Of a DNA stretch of 64,000 nucleotides, positions 22,363 to 32,027 are shown one piece after another. Made by a program: the position numbers and the translations under genes. The stretch lies in the NCBI RefSeq assembly GCF_032121415.1, contig NZ_CP135079.1, forward strand, positions 3,410,001-3,474,000. The letters are read 5' to 3'. The stretch is from Streptomyces parvus. GTDB taxonomy: Bacteria; Actinomycetota; Actinomycetes; Streptomycetales; Streptomycetaceae. The notes under the pieces are model-generated. The model did no database searches. It was not told where the DNA came from and was given only the letters and a program-made list of their open reading frames with translations. The stretch's first letter is position 1; the number at the start of each line of letters is the position of its first letter.

Positions 22363-24258
22363 TCAGCCGTTCTTGATGCGGTTGGTCAGCTCGGTGACCT
22401 GGTTGTAGATGGAGCGGCGCTCCGCCATCAGCGCCCGGATCTTCCGGTCGGCGTGCATCACCGTCGTATGGTCGCGGCCGCCGAACTGCGCGCCGATCTT
22501 CGGCAGCGAGAGGTCGGTGAGCTCGCGGCACAGATACATGGCGATCTGGCGTGCCGTCACCAGGACCCGGCTGCGCGAGGATCCGCAGAGGTCGTCCACG
22601 GTGAGCCCGAAGTAGTCCGCGGTGGCCGCCATGATGGCCGGTGCCGTGATCTCCGGGGCCGACTCCTCACCGCCCGGGATCAGATCCTTGAGGACGATCT
22701 CGGTCAGCCCGAGGTCGACCGGCTGCCGGTTCAGGGAGGCGAAGGCGGTCACCCGGATCAGGGCGCCCTCCAGCTCACGGATGTTGCGGGAGATCCGCGA
22801 GGCGATGAACTCCAGCACCTCCGGCGGGGCGTTGAGCTGCTCCTGCACCGCCTTCTTGCGGAGGATCGCGATCCGGGTCTCCAGCTCGGGCGGCTGGACG
22901 TCGGTCGTCAGACCCCACTCGAAGCGGTTGCGCAGCCGGTCCTCCAGCGTCACCAGCTGCTTGGGCGGCCGGTCCGAGGAGAGCACGATCTGCTTGTTCG
23001 CGTTGTGCAGCGTATTGAAGGTGTGGAAGAACTCCTCCTGCGTCGACTCCTTGCTCGCCAGGAACTGGATGTCGTCGACCAGCAGGATGTCCACGTCGCG
23101 GTAGCGCTTGCGGAAGGTGTCGCCCTTCCCGTCGCGGATGGAGTTGATGAACTCGTTGGTGAACTCCTCCGAGCTCACGTAACGCACCCGGGTCCCCGGG
23201 TAGAGGCTCCGCGCGTAGTGCCCGATGGCGTGCAGCAGGTGGGTCTTGCCGAGCCCCGACTCCCCGTAGATGAAAAGGGGGTTGTACGCCTTCGCGGGTG
23301 CCTCGGCGACGGCGACGGCCGCGGCGTGCGCGAACCGGTTGGACGCCCCGATGACGAAGGTGTCGAAGAGGTACTTCGGGTTCAGCCGGGCGTGCGGTTC
23401 GCCGGGGCCCGGGGCGGGGGCCGGCTGGGCGCCCATCGGACCGGGAACCGAACCGCCGGTGCGCCCGGGCCCGTGGCCCGGACCGGTCTGGCGGTGCTGC
23501 GGCTGCTGGTGGTCCTGCCGGTCGGGGCGCTGCTGCTCGTACCCCTGGCGCTCGGGCGGCTGCGACCGGTAGTCGTGGCTCGGCTGCTGCGGGCGCCCGG
23601 TGCCGTACGGCTCGCGCCACTGCTCGGCGGGCTGGTCGCGGTACTGCTCGTTCTCCCGGTACGCGTCGCTCTCGCGGTACGGCTCACCGGCGGGCTGCTC
23701 GCGGTCCTGGTAGCCGCTGTGCCGCGGCTGCTGCCAGGAGAGGTCCTCCTGGGTACGCGGCCAGGCTCCGGGTTCCGGGCGCTGCTGCTGGTAGTCGGGG
23801 TAGGCCGGCCGAGCCGTCGGCATACCGTCGTCGGAGGGCCGGTGACCGTATCCGTCGTACGCGTCGCCCCGGGGAGCGTCGTCGCGCGGCTGCGCCGGGT
23901 AGCGGTGGTCCTGCTGGCTTCCGTGCGGCTGGTGCTGCTGATGCGACTGGTGCATCGGGGGCGCCGGCGGGGCGGGGGGTTCGCCCGCGGAGTCGTCGAC
24001 GGTGATCGCGATCCGGATGGGCCGGCCGCACTCCCGGGTCAGCGTCTCACTGATGAGCGGCGCGAGCCGGCCCTCCAGGACGCGCTTGCCCCATTCATTG
24101 GGGACGGCCAGCAGTGCGGTGTCGGCGACGAGTGCCAGCGGCTGGCAGCGCTCGATCCACTGCTTGTCCTTCGGCTCGATGCCCTGCTGGCCCTCCCCGA
24201 GGAGTTGTTCCAGCACTCGCGGCCACACTGCGGCAAGATCGGCAGGTACGTCAGCCAC
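22363..24258 (-). CDS. dnaA: Chromosomal replication initiator DnaA
   Basis: A protein of 631 aa, long for the family because domain II (about residues 90-290) is a large disordered Gln/Pro/Arg/Tyr-rich linker, as is typical of Streptomyces. Domain I occupies the N-terminus, domain III carries Walker [10 protein letters not shown] and Walker [10 protein letters not shown], and domain IV carries the DNA-binding signature [15 protein letters not shown]. It binds DnaA boxes and opens oriC. The start is GTG at 24258. Two boxes in its promoter suggest autoregulation. Confidence 0.99.
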   Translation of the reverse strand: MADVPADLAAVWPRVLEQLLGEGQQGIEPKDKQWIERCQPLALVADTALLAVPNEWGKRVLEGRLAPLISETLTRECGRPIRIAITVDDSAGEPPAPPAPPMHQSHQQHQPHGSQQDHRYPAQPRDDAPRGDAYDGYGHRPSDDGMPTARPAYPDYQQQRPEPGAWPRTQEDLSWQQPRHSGYQDREQPAGEPYRESDAYRENEQYRDQPAEQWREPYGTGRPQQPSHDYRSQPPERQGYEQQRPDRQDHQQPQHRQTGPGHGPGRTGGSVPGPMGAQPAPAPGPGEPHARLNPKYLFDTFVIGASNRFAHAAAVAVAEAPAKAYNPLFIYGESGLGKTHLLHAIGHYARSLYPGTRVRYVSSEEFTNEFINSIRDGKGDTFRKRYRDVDILLVDDIQFLASKESTQEEFFHTFNTLHNANKQIVLSSDRPPKQLVTLEDRLRNRFEWGLTTDVQPPELETRIAILRKKAVQEQLNAPPEVLEFIASRISRNIRELEGALIRVTAFASLNRQPVDLGLTEIVLKDLIPGGEESAPEITAPAIMAATADYFGLTVDDLCGSSRSRVLVTARQIAMYLCRELTDLSLPKIGAQFGGRDHTTVMHADRKIRALMAERRSIYNQVTELTNRIKNG

Positions 24259-24397
24259 AAGGCACGCTCTCTCGCATGTCCCACGAATGTGTGGTTCTCG
24301 GGACGGGATGGGTCGGGTCGGGTGAGCCCGGCAGTCGGGAAGGAAAGGAACCGGAGTTCAGCCACGGTAGTCAGGCCGACCCGCGCGGTTCAAGTTG

Positions 24398-24418
24398 TTG
24401 TCCACAGGCTGTGCACAA
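24398..24418. promoter_or_regulatory. Inverted pair of DnaA boxes upstream of dnaA
   Basis: An exact TTGTCCACA (24398-24406, plus strand) and TTGTGCACA (24410-24418, minus strand) face each other three bases apart, 140 bp upstream of dnaA. A similar pair in the S. coelicolor dnaA promoter mediates autorepression. The 380-bp dnaA-rpmH gap (24259-24638) must also hold the rpmH promoter; I see no clear -35/-10 pair. Confidence 0.85.
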
Positions 24419-24638
24419 TGAGGGGTCGCACGGAGCCGGTTTGACCGGATGGCGTAGCCGCGCGTACCGTGACCAGGTCGAGTTGTCGATGGCTGCTGCC
24501 GCCTGCCTCCGATGGGCAAAGATCACGATCTGTGATTGTGAAGCGGTGCACTAAGGCGTTTACGCGAGTTCCTCGTGGGCGCACGGTGACAGCCAGGCGA
24601 TGTCCCGCCAAGACACGAATTATTTCTGGAGCCCCCGA

Positions 24639-24776
24639 GTGAGCAAGCGCACCTTCCAGCCGAACAACCGCCGTCGCGCCAAGACCCACGGCTTCCGTCT
24701 GCGCATGCGTACCCGTGCCGGCCGTGCGATCCTCGCGAACCGCCGCGGCAAGGGCCGCAGCAGCCTGTCCGCCTGA
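24639..24776 (+). CDS. rpmH: 50S ribosomal protein L34
   Basis: A 45-aa basic protein reading [18 protein letters not shown] and RGRSSLSA-type ending, unmistakably L34 of the large ribosomal subunit. The GTG start has GGAG nine bases upstream. It heads the conserved rpmH-rnpA-yidD-yidC cluster and is divergent from dnaA. Confidence 0.98.
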
Positions 24777-24795
24777 TCGCTCACAGGTCCATGCC

Positions 24796-25167
24796 GTGCT
24801 GCCTACCGAGAATCGGCTGAGGCGGCGCGAGGACTTCGCGACCGCGGTACGACGAGGACGTCGAGCCGGACGTCCGCTGCTCGTCGTCCATCTACGCAGC
24901 GGTGAAACGGACCCGCACGTGACGGGGGAGACTGTTCCCCCGCCGCGTGCGGGTTTCGTTGTCAGCAAGGCCGTGGGGGGCGCCGTCGTCCGCACCGCGG
25001 TGAAGCGGAAGCTTCGCCACCTGGTCCGCGACCGGCTGGCTCAGCTGCCCCCCGGTAGCCTGGTTGTCGTACGGGCGCTGCCCGGTGCGGGCGACGCCGA
25101 CCATGCACAGCTGGCCCGAGACCTGGATGCCGCTCTTCAGCGGCTGCTGGGAGGGGGCGCGCGATGA
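24796..25167 (+). CDS. rnpA: Ribonuclease P protein component
   Basis: A 123-aa basic protein. It has the N-terminal [13 protein letters not shown] and the conserved RNA-binding helix [20 protein letters not shown]. With the RnpB RNA it matures tRNA 5' ends. The GTG at 24796 is in frame, 20 bases after rpmH. It contains a linker of about 15 residues ([17 protein letters not shown]) before the [11 protein letters not shown] strand, longer than in E. coli. Its last four bases overlap yidD (ATGA). Confidence 0.96.
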   Translation: MLPTENRLRRREDFATAVRRGRRAGRPLLVVHLRSGETDPHVTGETVPPPRAGFVVSKAVGGAVVRTAVKRKLRHLVRDRLAQLPPGSLVVVRALPGAGDADHAQLARDLDAALQRLLGGGAR

Positions 25168-25523
25168 AGTACCCGCTGCTTGCTCTCATCAAGCTGTACC
25201 AGTGGACGATCAGTCCACTCCTCGGGCCTGTCTGCCGCTATTACCCGTCGTGTTCCCACTATGGATATACGTCGATCGACAGGCACGGTGCCATCAAGGG
25301 GACAGCGCTGACCGCTTGGCGCATCCTGCGGTGCAATCCGTGGTCACCCGGCGGTGTGGATCATGTTCCGCCCCGTAAGCGTCCGCGGTGGCACGAGCTG
25401 CTGCGCAATGCCCTGCGCGGCGAAAAGGGCGGGGAGTCCGCCGCTGATGTGCCGTCCGGGGGGTCGGTCTCCGAACCTCCGAGCCCGGCCGCAGAGACCT
25501 CGCCCAATGCTCAAGGAGCCTGA
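25164..25523 (+). CDS. yidD: Membrane protein insertion efficiency factor YidD
   Basis: A 119-aa protein with the YidD signature [22 protein letters not shown] and the [18 protein letters not shown] block. It is a small membrane-associated protein thought to assist YidC-dependent insertion. The C-terminal 40 residues are a low-complexity extension rich in Ser, Pro and Glu. The ATG overlaps the end of rnpA, and yidC begins three bases after its stop, so the three are translated as a unit. Confidence 0.96.
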   Translation: MKYPLLALIKLYQWTISPLLGPVCRYYPSCSHYGYTSIDRHGAIKGTALTAWRILRCNPWSPGGVDHVPPRKRPRWHELLRNALRGEKGGESAADVPSGGSVSEPPSPAAETSPNAQGA

Positions 25524-25526
25524 TTA

Positions 25527-26792
25527 GTGGACACGATTGCCAGTCTGTTCAGCTTTATCACCACACCTGTCTCATGGATCATCGTCCAGTTCCACAAGGT
25601 CTACGGAGCGCTCTTCGGCGATGACTCCGGATGGGCCTGGGGCCTGTCGATCGTGTCCCTGGTGGTGCTGATCCGGATCTGCCTGATCCCGCTCTTCGTG
25701 AAGCAGATCAAGTCGACCCGCAATATGCAGGTGCTCCAGCCGAAGATGAAGGCGATCCAGGAGCGCTACAAGAACGACAAGCAGCGTCAGTCCGAAGAGA
25801 TGATGAAGCTGTACAAGGAGACGGGCACCAACCCGCTCTCCTCGTGCCTTCCCATCCTGGCGCAGTCCCCGTTCTTCTTCGCCCTGTACCACGTGCTGTC
25901 GTCCATCGCCTCGGGCAAGAAGATCGGCGCGATCAACCAGGACCTGCTGGACAGCGCCCGTGAGGCCCACATCTTCGGCGCCCCGCTCGCCGCCAAGTTC
26001 ACGGACAGCGTCGAGAAGGTCACCTCCCTCAACGCCGACCTGACGGACGTCCGGATCGTCACCGCGATCATGATCGTGATGATGTCCGCGTCCCAGTTCT
26101 TCACCCAGCGCCAGCTGATGACGAAGAACGTCGACCTCACGGTGAAGACCCCGTACATGCAGCAGCAGAAGATGCTGATGTACATCTTCCCGGTCATCTT
26201 CGCCGTGATGGGCATCAACTTCCCCGTCGGCGTCCTCGTCTACTGGCTGACCACCAACGTCTGGACCATGGGTCAGCAGATGTACGTGATCAACCAGAAC
26301 CCGACGCCGGGCAGCAAGGCGCAGGACGCCTACCTCCAGCGGGTGCTCAAGAGCGTGACCTCCCACGGCGAGGTGCGGGGCCGTACCCGGCGCAAGATGA
26401 TCAAGGCGATCGTCGCCAAGGGTTCCGACCGCAACGACATCGAGCGCAAGTTCATCACCGGTCTCGGCAAGCTGGGTCTCGTGGCCCAGGAGGACGGCAC
26501 GGTGGCGAAGAGCGAGACCGCCTCGGCCGACGCCGAGGGCGGCCAGGCGCCCAAGCGCCAGCAGCCCAAGCGCCAGACCAAGGCGAAGCGCCAGACGACC
26601 GGGCACGCGACGGCGGGGGCCAAGGACACGGAGTCCGCGGCTGCCGGTTCCCAGACCTCGCTCGAGAAGCAGGACGCACCGCAGGACAGCAAGCCGAAGT
26701 CGGCGGGCAAGCCCGCCTCCGGCTCCTCACGCCAAGCCAAGTCCGGGCAGCGCAAGGGTCCGCAGCGGCCCAAGCACCCGTCCAAGAAGTAA
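25527..26792 (+). CDS. yidC: Membrane protein insertase YidC
   Basis: A 421-aa protein with the five-helix core of the YidC/Oxa1 family: [20 protein letters not shown], the coiled cytoplasmic region with [25 protein letters not shown] sequence, and hydrophobic helices ending near [14 protein letters not shown]. It inserts and folds membrane proteins, alone or with SecYEG. The C-terminal 150 residues are a long basic, Lys/Gln/Ala-rich tail that may contact ribosomes. The GTG start is three bases after yidD. It lies 14 bp before khpB. Confidence 0.97.
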   Translation: MDTIASLFSFITTPVSWIIVQFHKVYGALFGDDSGWAWGLSIVSLVVLIRICLIPLFVKQIKSTRNMQVLQPKMKAIQERYKNDKQRQSEEMMKLYKETGTNPLSSCLPILAQSPFFFALYHVLSSIASGKKIGAINQDLLDSAREAHIFGAPLAAKFTDSVEKVTSLNADLTDVRIVTAIMIVMMSASQFFTQRQLMTKNVDLTVKTPYMQQQKMLMYIFPVIFAVMGINFPVGVLVYWLTTNVWTMGQQMYVINQNPTPGSKAQDAYLQRVLKSVTSHGEVRGRTRRKMIKAIVAKGSDRNDIERKFITGLGKLGLVAQEDGTVAKSETASADAEGGQAPKRQQPKRQTKAKRQTTGHATAGAKDTESAAAGSQTSLEKQDAPQDSKPKSAGKPASGSSRQAKSGQRKGPQRPKHPSKK

Positions 26793-26806
26793 GAAGGAGT
26801 CCATCC

Positions 26807-27322
26807 GTGACGGAAGGCACCACCTCCACGGCCGCCGCTGAGGCGGGCAGCGACACCCTGACCCGCCTGGAGCAGGAGGGCGAGATCGCGGCCGACTACC
26901 TCGAGGGACTGCTCGACATCGCCGACCTCGACGGCGACATCGACATGGACGTCGAGGCGGACCGGGCCGCGGTGTCCATCATCAGCGAATCGGCACGCGA
27001 CCTCCAGAAGCTCGTTGGCCGCGACGGTGAGGTCCTGGAGGCGCTCCAGGAGCTGACCCGGCTGGCCGTCCACCGGGAGACCGGCGACCGCAGCCGTCTG
27101 ATGCTGGACATCGGCGGCTTCCGGGCCACGAAGCGCGCGGTCCTCGCGGAGCTGGGTGCCAAGGCCGCGAACGAGGTCAAGAGCACGGGCGAGCCGGTGA
27201 AGCTGGACCCGATGACGCCGTTCGAGCGCAAGGTCGTGCACGACGCGATCGCCGCGGCCGGTCTCCGGAGCGAGTCGGAGGGCGAGGAGCCTCAGCGCTT
27301 CGTCGTCGTTCTCCCGGCCTGA
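26807..27322 (+). CDS. khpB: RNA-binding protein KhpB/Jag (KH and R3H domains)
   Basis: A 171-aa acidic protein. A KH-like domain spans about 45-105 (VSIISESARDLQKLVGRDGEVLEALQ) and an R3H domain about 110-170, with the arginine-histidine motif reduced to the family form near PFERKVVHDAI. The N-terminal Jag domain is absent, as in other actinobacteria. It binds RNA and is linked to cell elongation in Gram-positives (EloR/KhpB). It follows yidC, the usual place. The GTG has AAGGAG upstream. Confidence 0.93.
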   Translation: MTEGTTSTAAAEAGSDTLTRLEQEGEIAADYLEGLLDIADLDGDIDMDVEADRAAVSIISESARDLQKLVGRDGEVLEALQELTRLAVHRETGDRSRLMLDIGGFRATKRAVLAELGAKAANEVKSTGEPVKLDPMTPFERKVVHDAIAAAGLRSESEGEEPQRFVVVLPA

Positions 27323-27335
27323 CCGGGTCCTTGTA

Positions 27336-27365
27336 CTGTCGGCCCCGTCTGTACGCAGGCGGGGC
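27336..27365 (+). terminator. Terminator after the rpmH-khpB operon
   Basis: TCGGCCCCGTCTG (27336-27348) pairs with CAGGCGGGGCCGA (27353-27365) with one G-T pair, followed by TCTTT. It closes the rpmH-rnpA-yidD-yidC-khpB cluster. Confidence 0.88.
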
Positions 27366-27431
27366 CGATCTTTGTCAGCCTGATAGTCAGCCACCCACAG
27401 TGCGCGAGTGCGGTACGGAAGGACGGTCCCC

Positions 27432-28148
27432 GTGACGGAGGCAGCAGAGCTCCCCCAGGCACCTGCGGAGGCGCAGGCGGTGTTCGGAGAGCTCTTCCCG
27501 GAGGCTGTCCGGTACGCGGAGCTTCTGGCGGATGCCGGGGTCAAGCGCGGCCTGATCGGCCCGCGTGAGGTCCCCCGGCTGTGGGAGCGGCACCTGCTGA
27601 ACTGCGCGGTGCTCTCCGAGGTCGTGCCCGAAGGCGTCACCGTCTGCGATGTGGGCTCGGGCGCGGGTCTGCCCGGCATCCCGCTGGCGCTGGTGCGCCC
27701 CGACCTCAAGATCACCCTGCTGGAGCCGTTGCTCCGGCGGACGAACTTCCTCCAGGAGGTCGTCGAGCTGCTCGGCCTGGACCATGTGACGGTCGTACGC
27801 GGCCGGGCCGAGGAGGTCCTCGGGACGCTGCAGCCCGTTCAGGTGGTGACCGCCCGTGCGGTGGCGCCGCTGGACCGGCTGGCGGGCTGGGGCGTTCCCC
27901 TGCTGAAGCCGTACGGAGAGATGCTCGCGCTCAAGGGCGACACCGCGGAGGAGGAGATCGCCGGCGCCAGGGCCGCGCTCAGCAAGCTCGGTGTGGTGGA
28001 GACCGAGGTGCTTCACGTCGGCGAGGGCGTCGTCGATCCTCTCTCCACGGTGGTCCGTGTCGTGGTGGGCGAGAGCCCGGGCGGTGTGAGGTTCGCCGCA
28101 AAGAAGGCCAAGGCCGCTCGCACGGGGCGCACGCGTCGGCGTCGCTGA
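27432..28148 (+). CDS. rsmG: 16S rRNA (guanine-N7) methyltransferase RsmG
   Basis: A 238-aa Rossmann-fold methyltransferase. The SAM-binding motif is [17 protein letters not shown] and the substrate-side motif is [13 protein letters not shown]. RsmG methylates G527 of 16S rRNA (E. coli numbering), and its loss gives low-level streptomycin resistance. The GTG at 27432 has GGA upstream. The tail is strongly basic ([15 protein letters not shown]). It lies upstream of parA, as in most bacteria. Confidence 0.97.
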   Translation: MTEAAELPQAPAEAQAVFGELFPEAVRYAELLADAGVKRGLIGPREVPRLWERHLLNCAVLSEVVPEGVTVCDVGSGAGLPGIPLALVRPDLKITLLEPLLRRTNFLQEVVELLGLDHVTVVRGRAEEVLGTLQPVQVVTARAVAPLDRLAGWGVPLLKPYGEMLALKGDTAEEEIAGARAALSKLGVVETEVLHVGEGVVDPLSTVVRVVVGESPGGVRFAAKKAKAARTGRTRRRR

Positions 28149-28462
28149 GGCGGCGATATCGTCCGGCCGGGAGGACCCGAGGGCGCGCGTCATGCGCACT
28201 CTGTTACCCCTCGGGTTGCTTAGCAGTGTTTCAGGCGGAAAGTAGCGATACCTCACCACTGCGGAGTGTCGTGGCCTGCTAGTTGCTCCGCAGAGGCATC
28301 GTGTTTCACGTGAAACGTCGCTCTCTGCTGCAGGGAATCATCAGCCGCGGTCGTGCGGCTGCCACGCCGCGCGACCGCAAGCCCGGACGGGTGGCCGAGT
28401 CGTCCACACCCACGGATTCATCCACAGAACAGCGGGCCTCGCTGGTTCACGACCCCGAAAGC
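28149..28462 (+). promoter_or_regulatory. rsmG-parA gap with parS and DnaA-box-like sites
   Basis: This 314-bp gap contains parS at 28303-28316 and two DnaA-box-like nonamers, TCGTCCACA (28400-28408) and TCATCCACA (28418-28426). The reading frame of parA stays open from 28283 across it, so the true start could lie further upstream, but no good ribosome site supports that. Confidence 0.55.
28303..28316. other. parS: parS site upstream of parA
   Basis: An exact GTTTCACGTGAAAC, the ParB-binding centromere sequence. It lies 147 bp upstream of the preferred parA start and may let ParB affect parA transcription. Confidence 0.95.
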
Positions 28463-29539
28463 ATGGCAGGCTCTGTTCATTGCGAGCCTGAAGTCGAGGA
28501 GAGTGAATCCTTGCGGTCCGACGCCAACATCGCGGGACCGATGACCGACCCGGTCCCCGGTCCCCGAACCGAGTCCGTGGGTGAGGGTGTTTCACGTGAA
28601 ACACCGCCGCCGATGGACGACACCCCCATCGGCCGTGCCGCTCAGCTGGCGGTCGAGGCCCTTGGCCGCGCCGGCGAAGGGCTGCCCCGCCCTGACCGCA
28701 CCCGCGTCATGGTCGTGGCCAACCAGAAGGGCGGGGTCGGTAAGACGACCACGACGGTCAACCTTGCCGCTTCCCTGGCCCTGCACGGTGCGCGCGTTCT
28801 GGTGGTCGACCTCGACCCGCAGGGCAACGCCTCCACGGCTCTGGGCATCGATCACCATGCTGATGTCCCCTCGATCTACGACGTCCTGGTGGACAGCCGC
28901 CCCCTCTCCGAGGTGGTCCAGCCCGTACCGGACGTCGAGGGTCTCTTCTGTGCCCCCGCGACCATCGATCTCGCCGGTGCGGAGATCGAGCTGGTCTCGC
29001 TGGTGGCGCGGGAGAGCCGGCTTCAGCGGGCGATCCAGGCGTACGAGCAGCCCCTGGACTACATCCTCATCGACTGCCCGCCCTCGCTGGGACTGCTGAC
29101 GGTGAATGCCCTGGTGGCCGGCGCCGAGGTACTGATTCCCATCCAGTGCGAGTACTACGCGCTGGAAGGCCTGGGGCAGCTCCTGCGGAACGTCGACCTG
29201 GTGCGGGGTCATCTGAACCCGGATCTGCATGTCTCGACGATCCTGCTGACGATGTACGACGGCCGGACGAGGCTCGCCTCCCAGGTTGCCGAGGAGGTCC
29301 GTACGCACTTCGGCAAGGAAGTGCTGCGGACGAGCATCCCGCGGTCGGTGCGTATCTCGGAGGCGCCGAGCTACGGGCAGACCGTGCTGACCTACGACCC
29401 GGGATCCAGCGGCTCGCTCTCGTATCTCGAAGCCGCCCGGGAGATCGCCCTGCGGGGCGTCGGTGTGCACTACGAGGCTCAGCACGCCCACACGAGCAGC
29501 CAGAACAGCCAGCGACACGTTTCGGAGGGCCTTCAGTGA
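28463..29539 (+). CDS. parA: Chromosome partitioning ATPase ParA
   Basis: A 358-aa protein with the deviant Walker A motif [20 protein letters not shown] and [13 protein letters not shown], all complete. ParA uses ATP-dependent DNA binding to position ParB-bound origins during sporulation septation. The N-terminal 70 residues before the ATPase are a non-conserved linker. Start choice is uncertain: ATG 28463 is used here, but a TTG at 28511 has a better ribosome site (GGAGAG), and ATG 28538 is possible. A parS lies inside the coding sequence (28589). The stop overlaps parB (GTGA). Confidence 0.95.
   Translation: MAGSVHCEPEVEESESLRSDANIAGPMTDPVPGPRTESVGEGVSRETPPPMDDTPIGRAAQLAVEALGRAGEGLPRPDRTRVMVVANQKGGVGKTTTTVNLAASLALHGARVLVVDLDPQGNASTALGIDHHADVPSIYDVLVDSRPLSEVVQPVPDVEGLFCAPATIDLAGAEIELVSLVARESRLQRAIQAYEQPLDYILIDCPPSLGLLTVNALVAGAEVLIPIQCEYYALEGLGQLLRNVDLVRGHLNPDLHVSTILLTMYDGRTRLASQVAEEVRTHFGKEVLRTSIPRSVRISEAPSYGQTVLTYDPGSSGSLSYLEAAREIALRGVGVHYEAQHAHTSSQNSQRHVSEGLQ
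28589..28602. other. parS: parS site inside parA
   Basis: An exact GTTTCACGTGAAAC within the 5' part of parA, read there as V-S-R-E-T in the linker ahead of the ATPase domain, where its amino acids are unlikely to be constrained. Confidence 0.95.
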
Positions 29540-30627
29540 GTGAGCGTCGTAGAGGACTGGGGCGTGGGCTCGGTGCGCTGATCCCCGCCGCTCCTCAGGA
29601 GAAGCAGGTGCAGACGCCCGGAAGCGGCGCGGTGTCCGGCACGGGTCCGGTGCTGACGGCTGAGCGCGGGGTGGCCGCCGCGAAGGTGACCGCGCTGCCG
29701 TCCTCCCCGGTGGTGCCGGAGCCGGCGTCCGCCCCGGAGGACCGGTCCGAGCAGGGCGTCGGGACGTCCGGCGCGTACTTCGCCGAGCTGCCGATCGGGG
29801 CGATCACCCCGAACCCGCGTCAGCCCCGTGAGGTCTTCGACGAGGATGCGCTGGCCGAGCTGGTCGTCTCCATCAAGGAGGTCGGTCTCCTCCAGCCGGT
29901 CGTCGTCCGCAAGGTGGGCCCGGACAGCTACGAGCTCATCATGGGTGAGCGTCGGTGGAGGGCTTGCCGTGAAGCGGGCCTGGAGCGGATTCCCACGATC
30001 GTCCGCGCCACGGACGACGAGAAGCTGCTGCTGGACGCATTGCTGGAGAACCTCCACCGGGCTCAGCTGAACCCGCTGGAGGAGGCCGCTGCCTACGACC
30101 AGCTGCTCAAGGATTTCAAGTGCACCCATGACCAGCTGGCTGACCGGATCGGCCGCTCGCGCCCGCAGGTGTCGAACACGCTGAGGCTTCTGCGGCTGTC
30201 CCCGCCGGTGCAGCGCCGGGTCGCCGCGGGCGTTCTCTCCGCCGGTCATGCCCGGGCCCTGCTGTCCGTGGACGACTCCGAGGAGCAGGACCGGCTGGCC
30301 CACCGGATCGTGGCCGAGGGGTTGTCGGTGCGGGCCGTCGAGGAGATCGTGACACTGATGGGCTCGCACCCCACGAGCTCTCCGAAGTCCAAGGGGCCAA
30401 GGGCCGGCGGGCGTCTGTCCCCCGCCCTGACCGACCTGGCGACGCGTCTGTCCGACCGCTTCGAAACCCGGGTGAAGGTCGACCTGGGGCAGAAGAAGGG
30501 CAAGATCGTCGTCGAGTTCGCCTCGATGGAGGACCTGGACCGCATCCTCGGCAGCCTTGCCCCGGGCGAGGGCCGAGTGCTGGAGCGCCGACTCGCCGAG
30601 ACGTCCGAGGAGGACGACGAGGGCTGA
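29536..30627 (+). CDS. parB: Chromosome partitioning protein ParB
   Basis: A 363-aa protein. It opens [16 protein letters not shown], has the CTP-binding patches PNPRQPR and [13 protein letters not shown], a helix-turn-helix ([20 protein letters not shown]) and a C-terminal dimerisation region ([16 protein letters not shown]). It binds the nine parS sites in this window, loads and slides as a CTP-dependent clamp, and organises the origin region for segregation. Residues 15-75 are a variable linker. GTG at 29536 overlaps the parA stop. Confidence 0.98.
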   Translation: MSERRRGLGRGLGALIPAAPQEKQVQTPGSGAVSGTGPVLTAERGVAAAKVTALPSSPVVPEPASAPEDRSEQGVGTSGAYFAELPIGAITPNPRQPREVFDEDALAELVVSIKEVGLLQPVVVRKVGPDSYELIMGERRWRACREAGLERIPTIVRATDDEKLLLDALLENLHRAQLNPLEEAAAYDQLLKDFKCTHDQLADRIGRSRPQVSNTLRLLRLSPPVQRRVAAGVLSAGHARALLSVDDSEEQDRLAHRIVAEGLSVRAVEEIVTLMGSHPTSSPKSKGPRAGGRLSPALTDLATRLSDRFETRVKVDLGQKKGKIVVEFASMEDLDRILGSLAPGEGRVLERRLAETSEEDDEG

Positions 30628-30646
30628 GCCTCAGGGCTTCATCGAA

Positions 30647-30690
30647 GGGCGGGCAGTGCGCCGGTGCATACCGGAACGCGGCCCGCCCTT
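30647..30690 (+). terminator. Terminator after parAB
   Basis: GGGCGGGC (30647-30654) pairs with GCCCGCCC (30681-30688), followed by TTT. An inner CCGG pair strengthens the loop. Confidence 0.8.
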
Positions 30691-30931
30691 TGCCCTCTCT
30701 CGGTATCCGCATCACCTCTGGGTGGATACGATGCGTTCTGGGACAGCGCATCCACGGTGAACGACCTCGGAGGAGGGCGGAGACCTTGCGAAGAGTGAGC
30801 CGCAGTCGGCTCGTCACGGTCGGTCTCGGCCTGGGCGCCGTCGGGGGATTCGTCGGCAGTCTGTTCCGCGAACGGAGTGCGCTGGCGGCCGCACGTGGTG
30901 CGGCGGGCGAAGGAAGTGAGGAATCGCCGTC
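30691..30931 (+). promoter_or_regulatory. Upstream region of the GNAT gene
   Basis: The parB-GNAT gap is 304 bp including the terminator. It contains GATGCG/CGCATC flanking 11 bases near 30730-30752, which could be a small operator or hairpin, and a GGAGGAGGGCGGAG stretch before a TTG at 30786 that opens a weak overlapping frame. I see no firm gene. Confidence 0.35.
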
Positions 30932-31549
30932 ATGGGGCGTTGGCTCGTACCACTCACCCTGGACAACCTTCCGGATCTCCCCGAACGTTGCCGCTCGTGC
31001 GTCTTCTGGGAGCTTGACCCGGTCAGTGGGGAAGCCGCAGTAAAGGCGGGCAAGCCGGAGCTGGAGAAGGAAGCCTGGATCTCCGCGGTTCTCCTGGAGT
31101 GGGGCTCCTGCGGCCGGGTGGTCTATGTGGACGATGTACCGGTCGGCTTCGTGCTTTATGCCCCGCCCGCGTACGTCCCCCGCTCGACGGCGTTCCCCAC
31201 CAGTCCGGTCTCCCCCGATGCCGTTCAGCTCATCACCGGCCTGATCGTTCCCGAGTACCAGGGTCAGGGGCTCGGCCGTGTCATGGTGCAGACGGTGGCC
31301 AAGGATGTTCTGCGCCGGGGCTTCAAGGCGATCGAGGCGTTCGGGGACGCGCGGTCCGAGCAGGCTACCTGCGTTCTTCCCGCGGATCATCTGCTGGCTG
31401 TCGGCTTCAAGACCGTGCGGCCGCATCCCGTGCATCCACGGCTGAGGCTGGAGCTGCGCACGACGCTCTCCTGGAAGGAAGACGTGGAGATGGCGCTCGA
31501 CCGGCTTCTGGGAGCAGTCCAGAAGGAACCGGTGTTGCGACCGTTGTGA
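30932..31549 (+). CDS. GNAT family N-acetyltransferase
   Basis: A 205-aa protein with a GNAT fold: the acetyl-CoA loop reads YQGQGLGRVMVQ, preceded by the strand VQLITGLIVPE. An N-terminal cysteine pair (RCRSCVFWE) is characteristic of the actinobacterial subgroup found between parB and trxA. Substrate unknown. The ATG has GAGG about ten bases upstream. The position next to parAB is conserved in Streptomyces. Confidence 0.88.
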   Translation: MGRWLVPLTLDNLPDLPERCRSCVFWELDPVSGEAAVKAGKPELEKEAWISAVLLEWGSCGRVVYVDDVPVGFVLYAPPAYVPRSTAFPTSPVSPDAVQLITGLIVPEYQGQGLGRVMVQTVAKDVLRRGFKAIEAFGDARSEQATCVLPADHLLAVGFKTVRPHPVHPRLRLELRTTLSWKEDVEMALDRLLGAVQKEPVLRPL

Positions 31550-31577
31550 GGCCGGTCCGCGTGCGGGCTACCGTGCG

Positions 31578-31613
31578 AAACGGGCCCACCCCTTCGAAGG
31601 GGTGGGCCCGTTT
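31578..31613. terminator. 36-bp perfect palindrome between GNAT and trxA
   Basis: AAACGGGCCCACCCC and its exact complement meet at TTCGAA, and the last four bases are shared with parS. It lies between convergent genes and should terminate both, giving an A-run or T-run on either strand. Confidence 0.9.
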
Positions 31614-31623
31614 CACGTGAAAC
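31610..31623. other. parS: parS site fused to the GNAT/trxA terminator
   Basis: An exact GTTTCACGTGAAAC whose first four bases are the closing GTTT of the 31578-31613 hairpin, in the gap between convergent genes. Confidence 0.95.
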
Positions 31624-31648
31624 ATTGCGCCGGGGCGCTGCTGTGCGG

Positions 31649-31981
31649 TCAGGCGCTGATGAAGCCTTCGAGGTCGCGGAGGATCGCGGCCTTCGGCTTG
31701 GCGCCGACGATGGTCTTGGCGACCTCGCCGCCCTGGTACACGTTCAGGGTGGGGATGGACATCACGCCGTACTTGGCAGCGGTGGCGGGGTTCTCGTCGA
31801 TGTTGAGCTTGACGATCTCGATCTGGTCGCCGTGCTCTGCCGCGATCGCCTCCAGCGAGGGGGCGATCTGGCGGCACGGGCCGCACCAGGCGGCCCAGAA
31901 GTCCACCAGAACGGGCTTGTCGCTCTTGAGGACGACGTCGTCGAAGGTGTCATCCGTAACGTGCTTCAGGTCGCCGGCCAC
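31649..31981 (-). CDS. trxA: Thioredoxin
   Basis: A 110-aa thioredoxin with the active-site motif WCGPC and the cis-proline loop SIPTL. It reduces protein disulfides in the cytoplasm and is recycled by the TrxB encoded just upstream. The GTG start follows AGGAGG. The gene order trxB-trxA near oriC is standard in Streptomyces, where the operon is under the redox sigma factor SigR in S. coelicolor. Confidence 0.98.
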   Translation of the reverse strand: MAGDLKHVTDDTFDDVVLKSDKPVLVDFWAAWCGPCRQIAPSLEAIAAEHGDQIEIVKLNIDENPATAAKYGVMSIPTLNVYQGGEVAKTIVGAKPKAAILRDLEGFISA

Positions 31982-32027
31982 GGCGGCCTCCTTAGTCTCT
32001 CGGGGTGGTGGGGTGTGGTGCGGACGT

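Noticed and set aside
22162..24444. A long plus-strand frame opposite dnaA
   Set aside because: It is an antisense shadow of the dnaA linker-rich sequence and has no ribosome site or domain.
30786..31043. Short frame starting at a TTG behind GGAGGAGGGCGGAG, with a hydrophobic stretch
   Set aside because: It overlaps the GNAT gene by more than 110 bp, its latter half lacks coding character, and I know of no homolog; it is more likely the GNAT leader.
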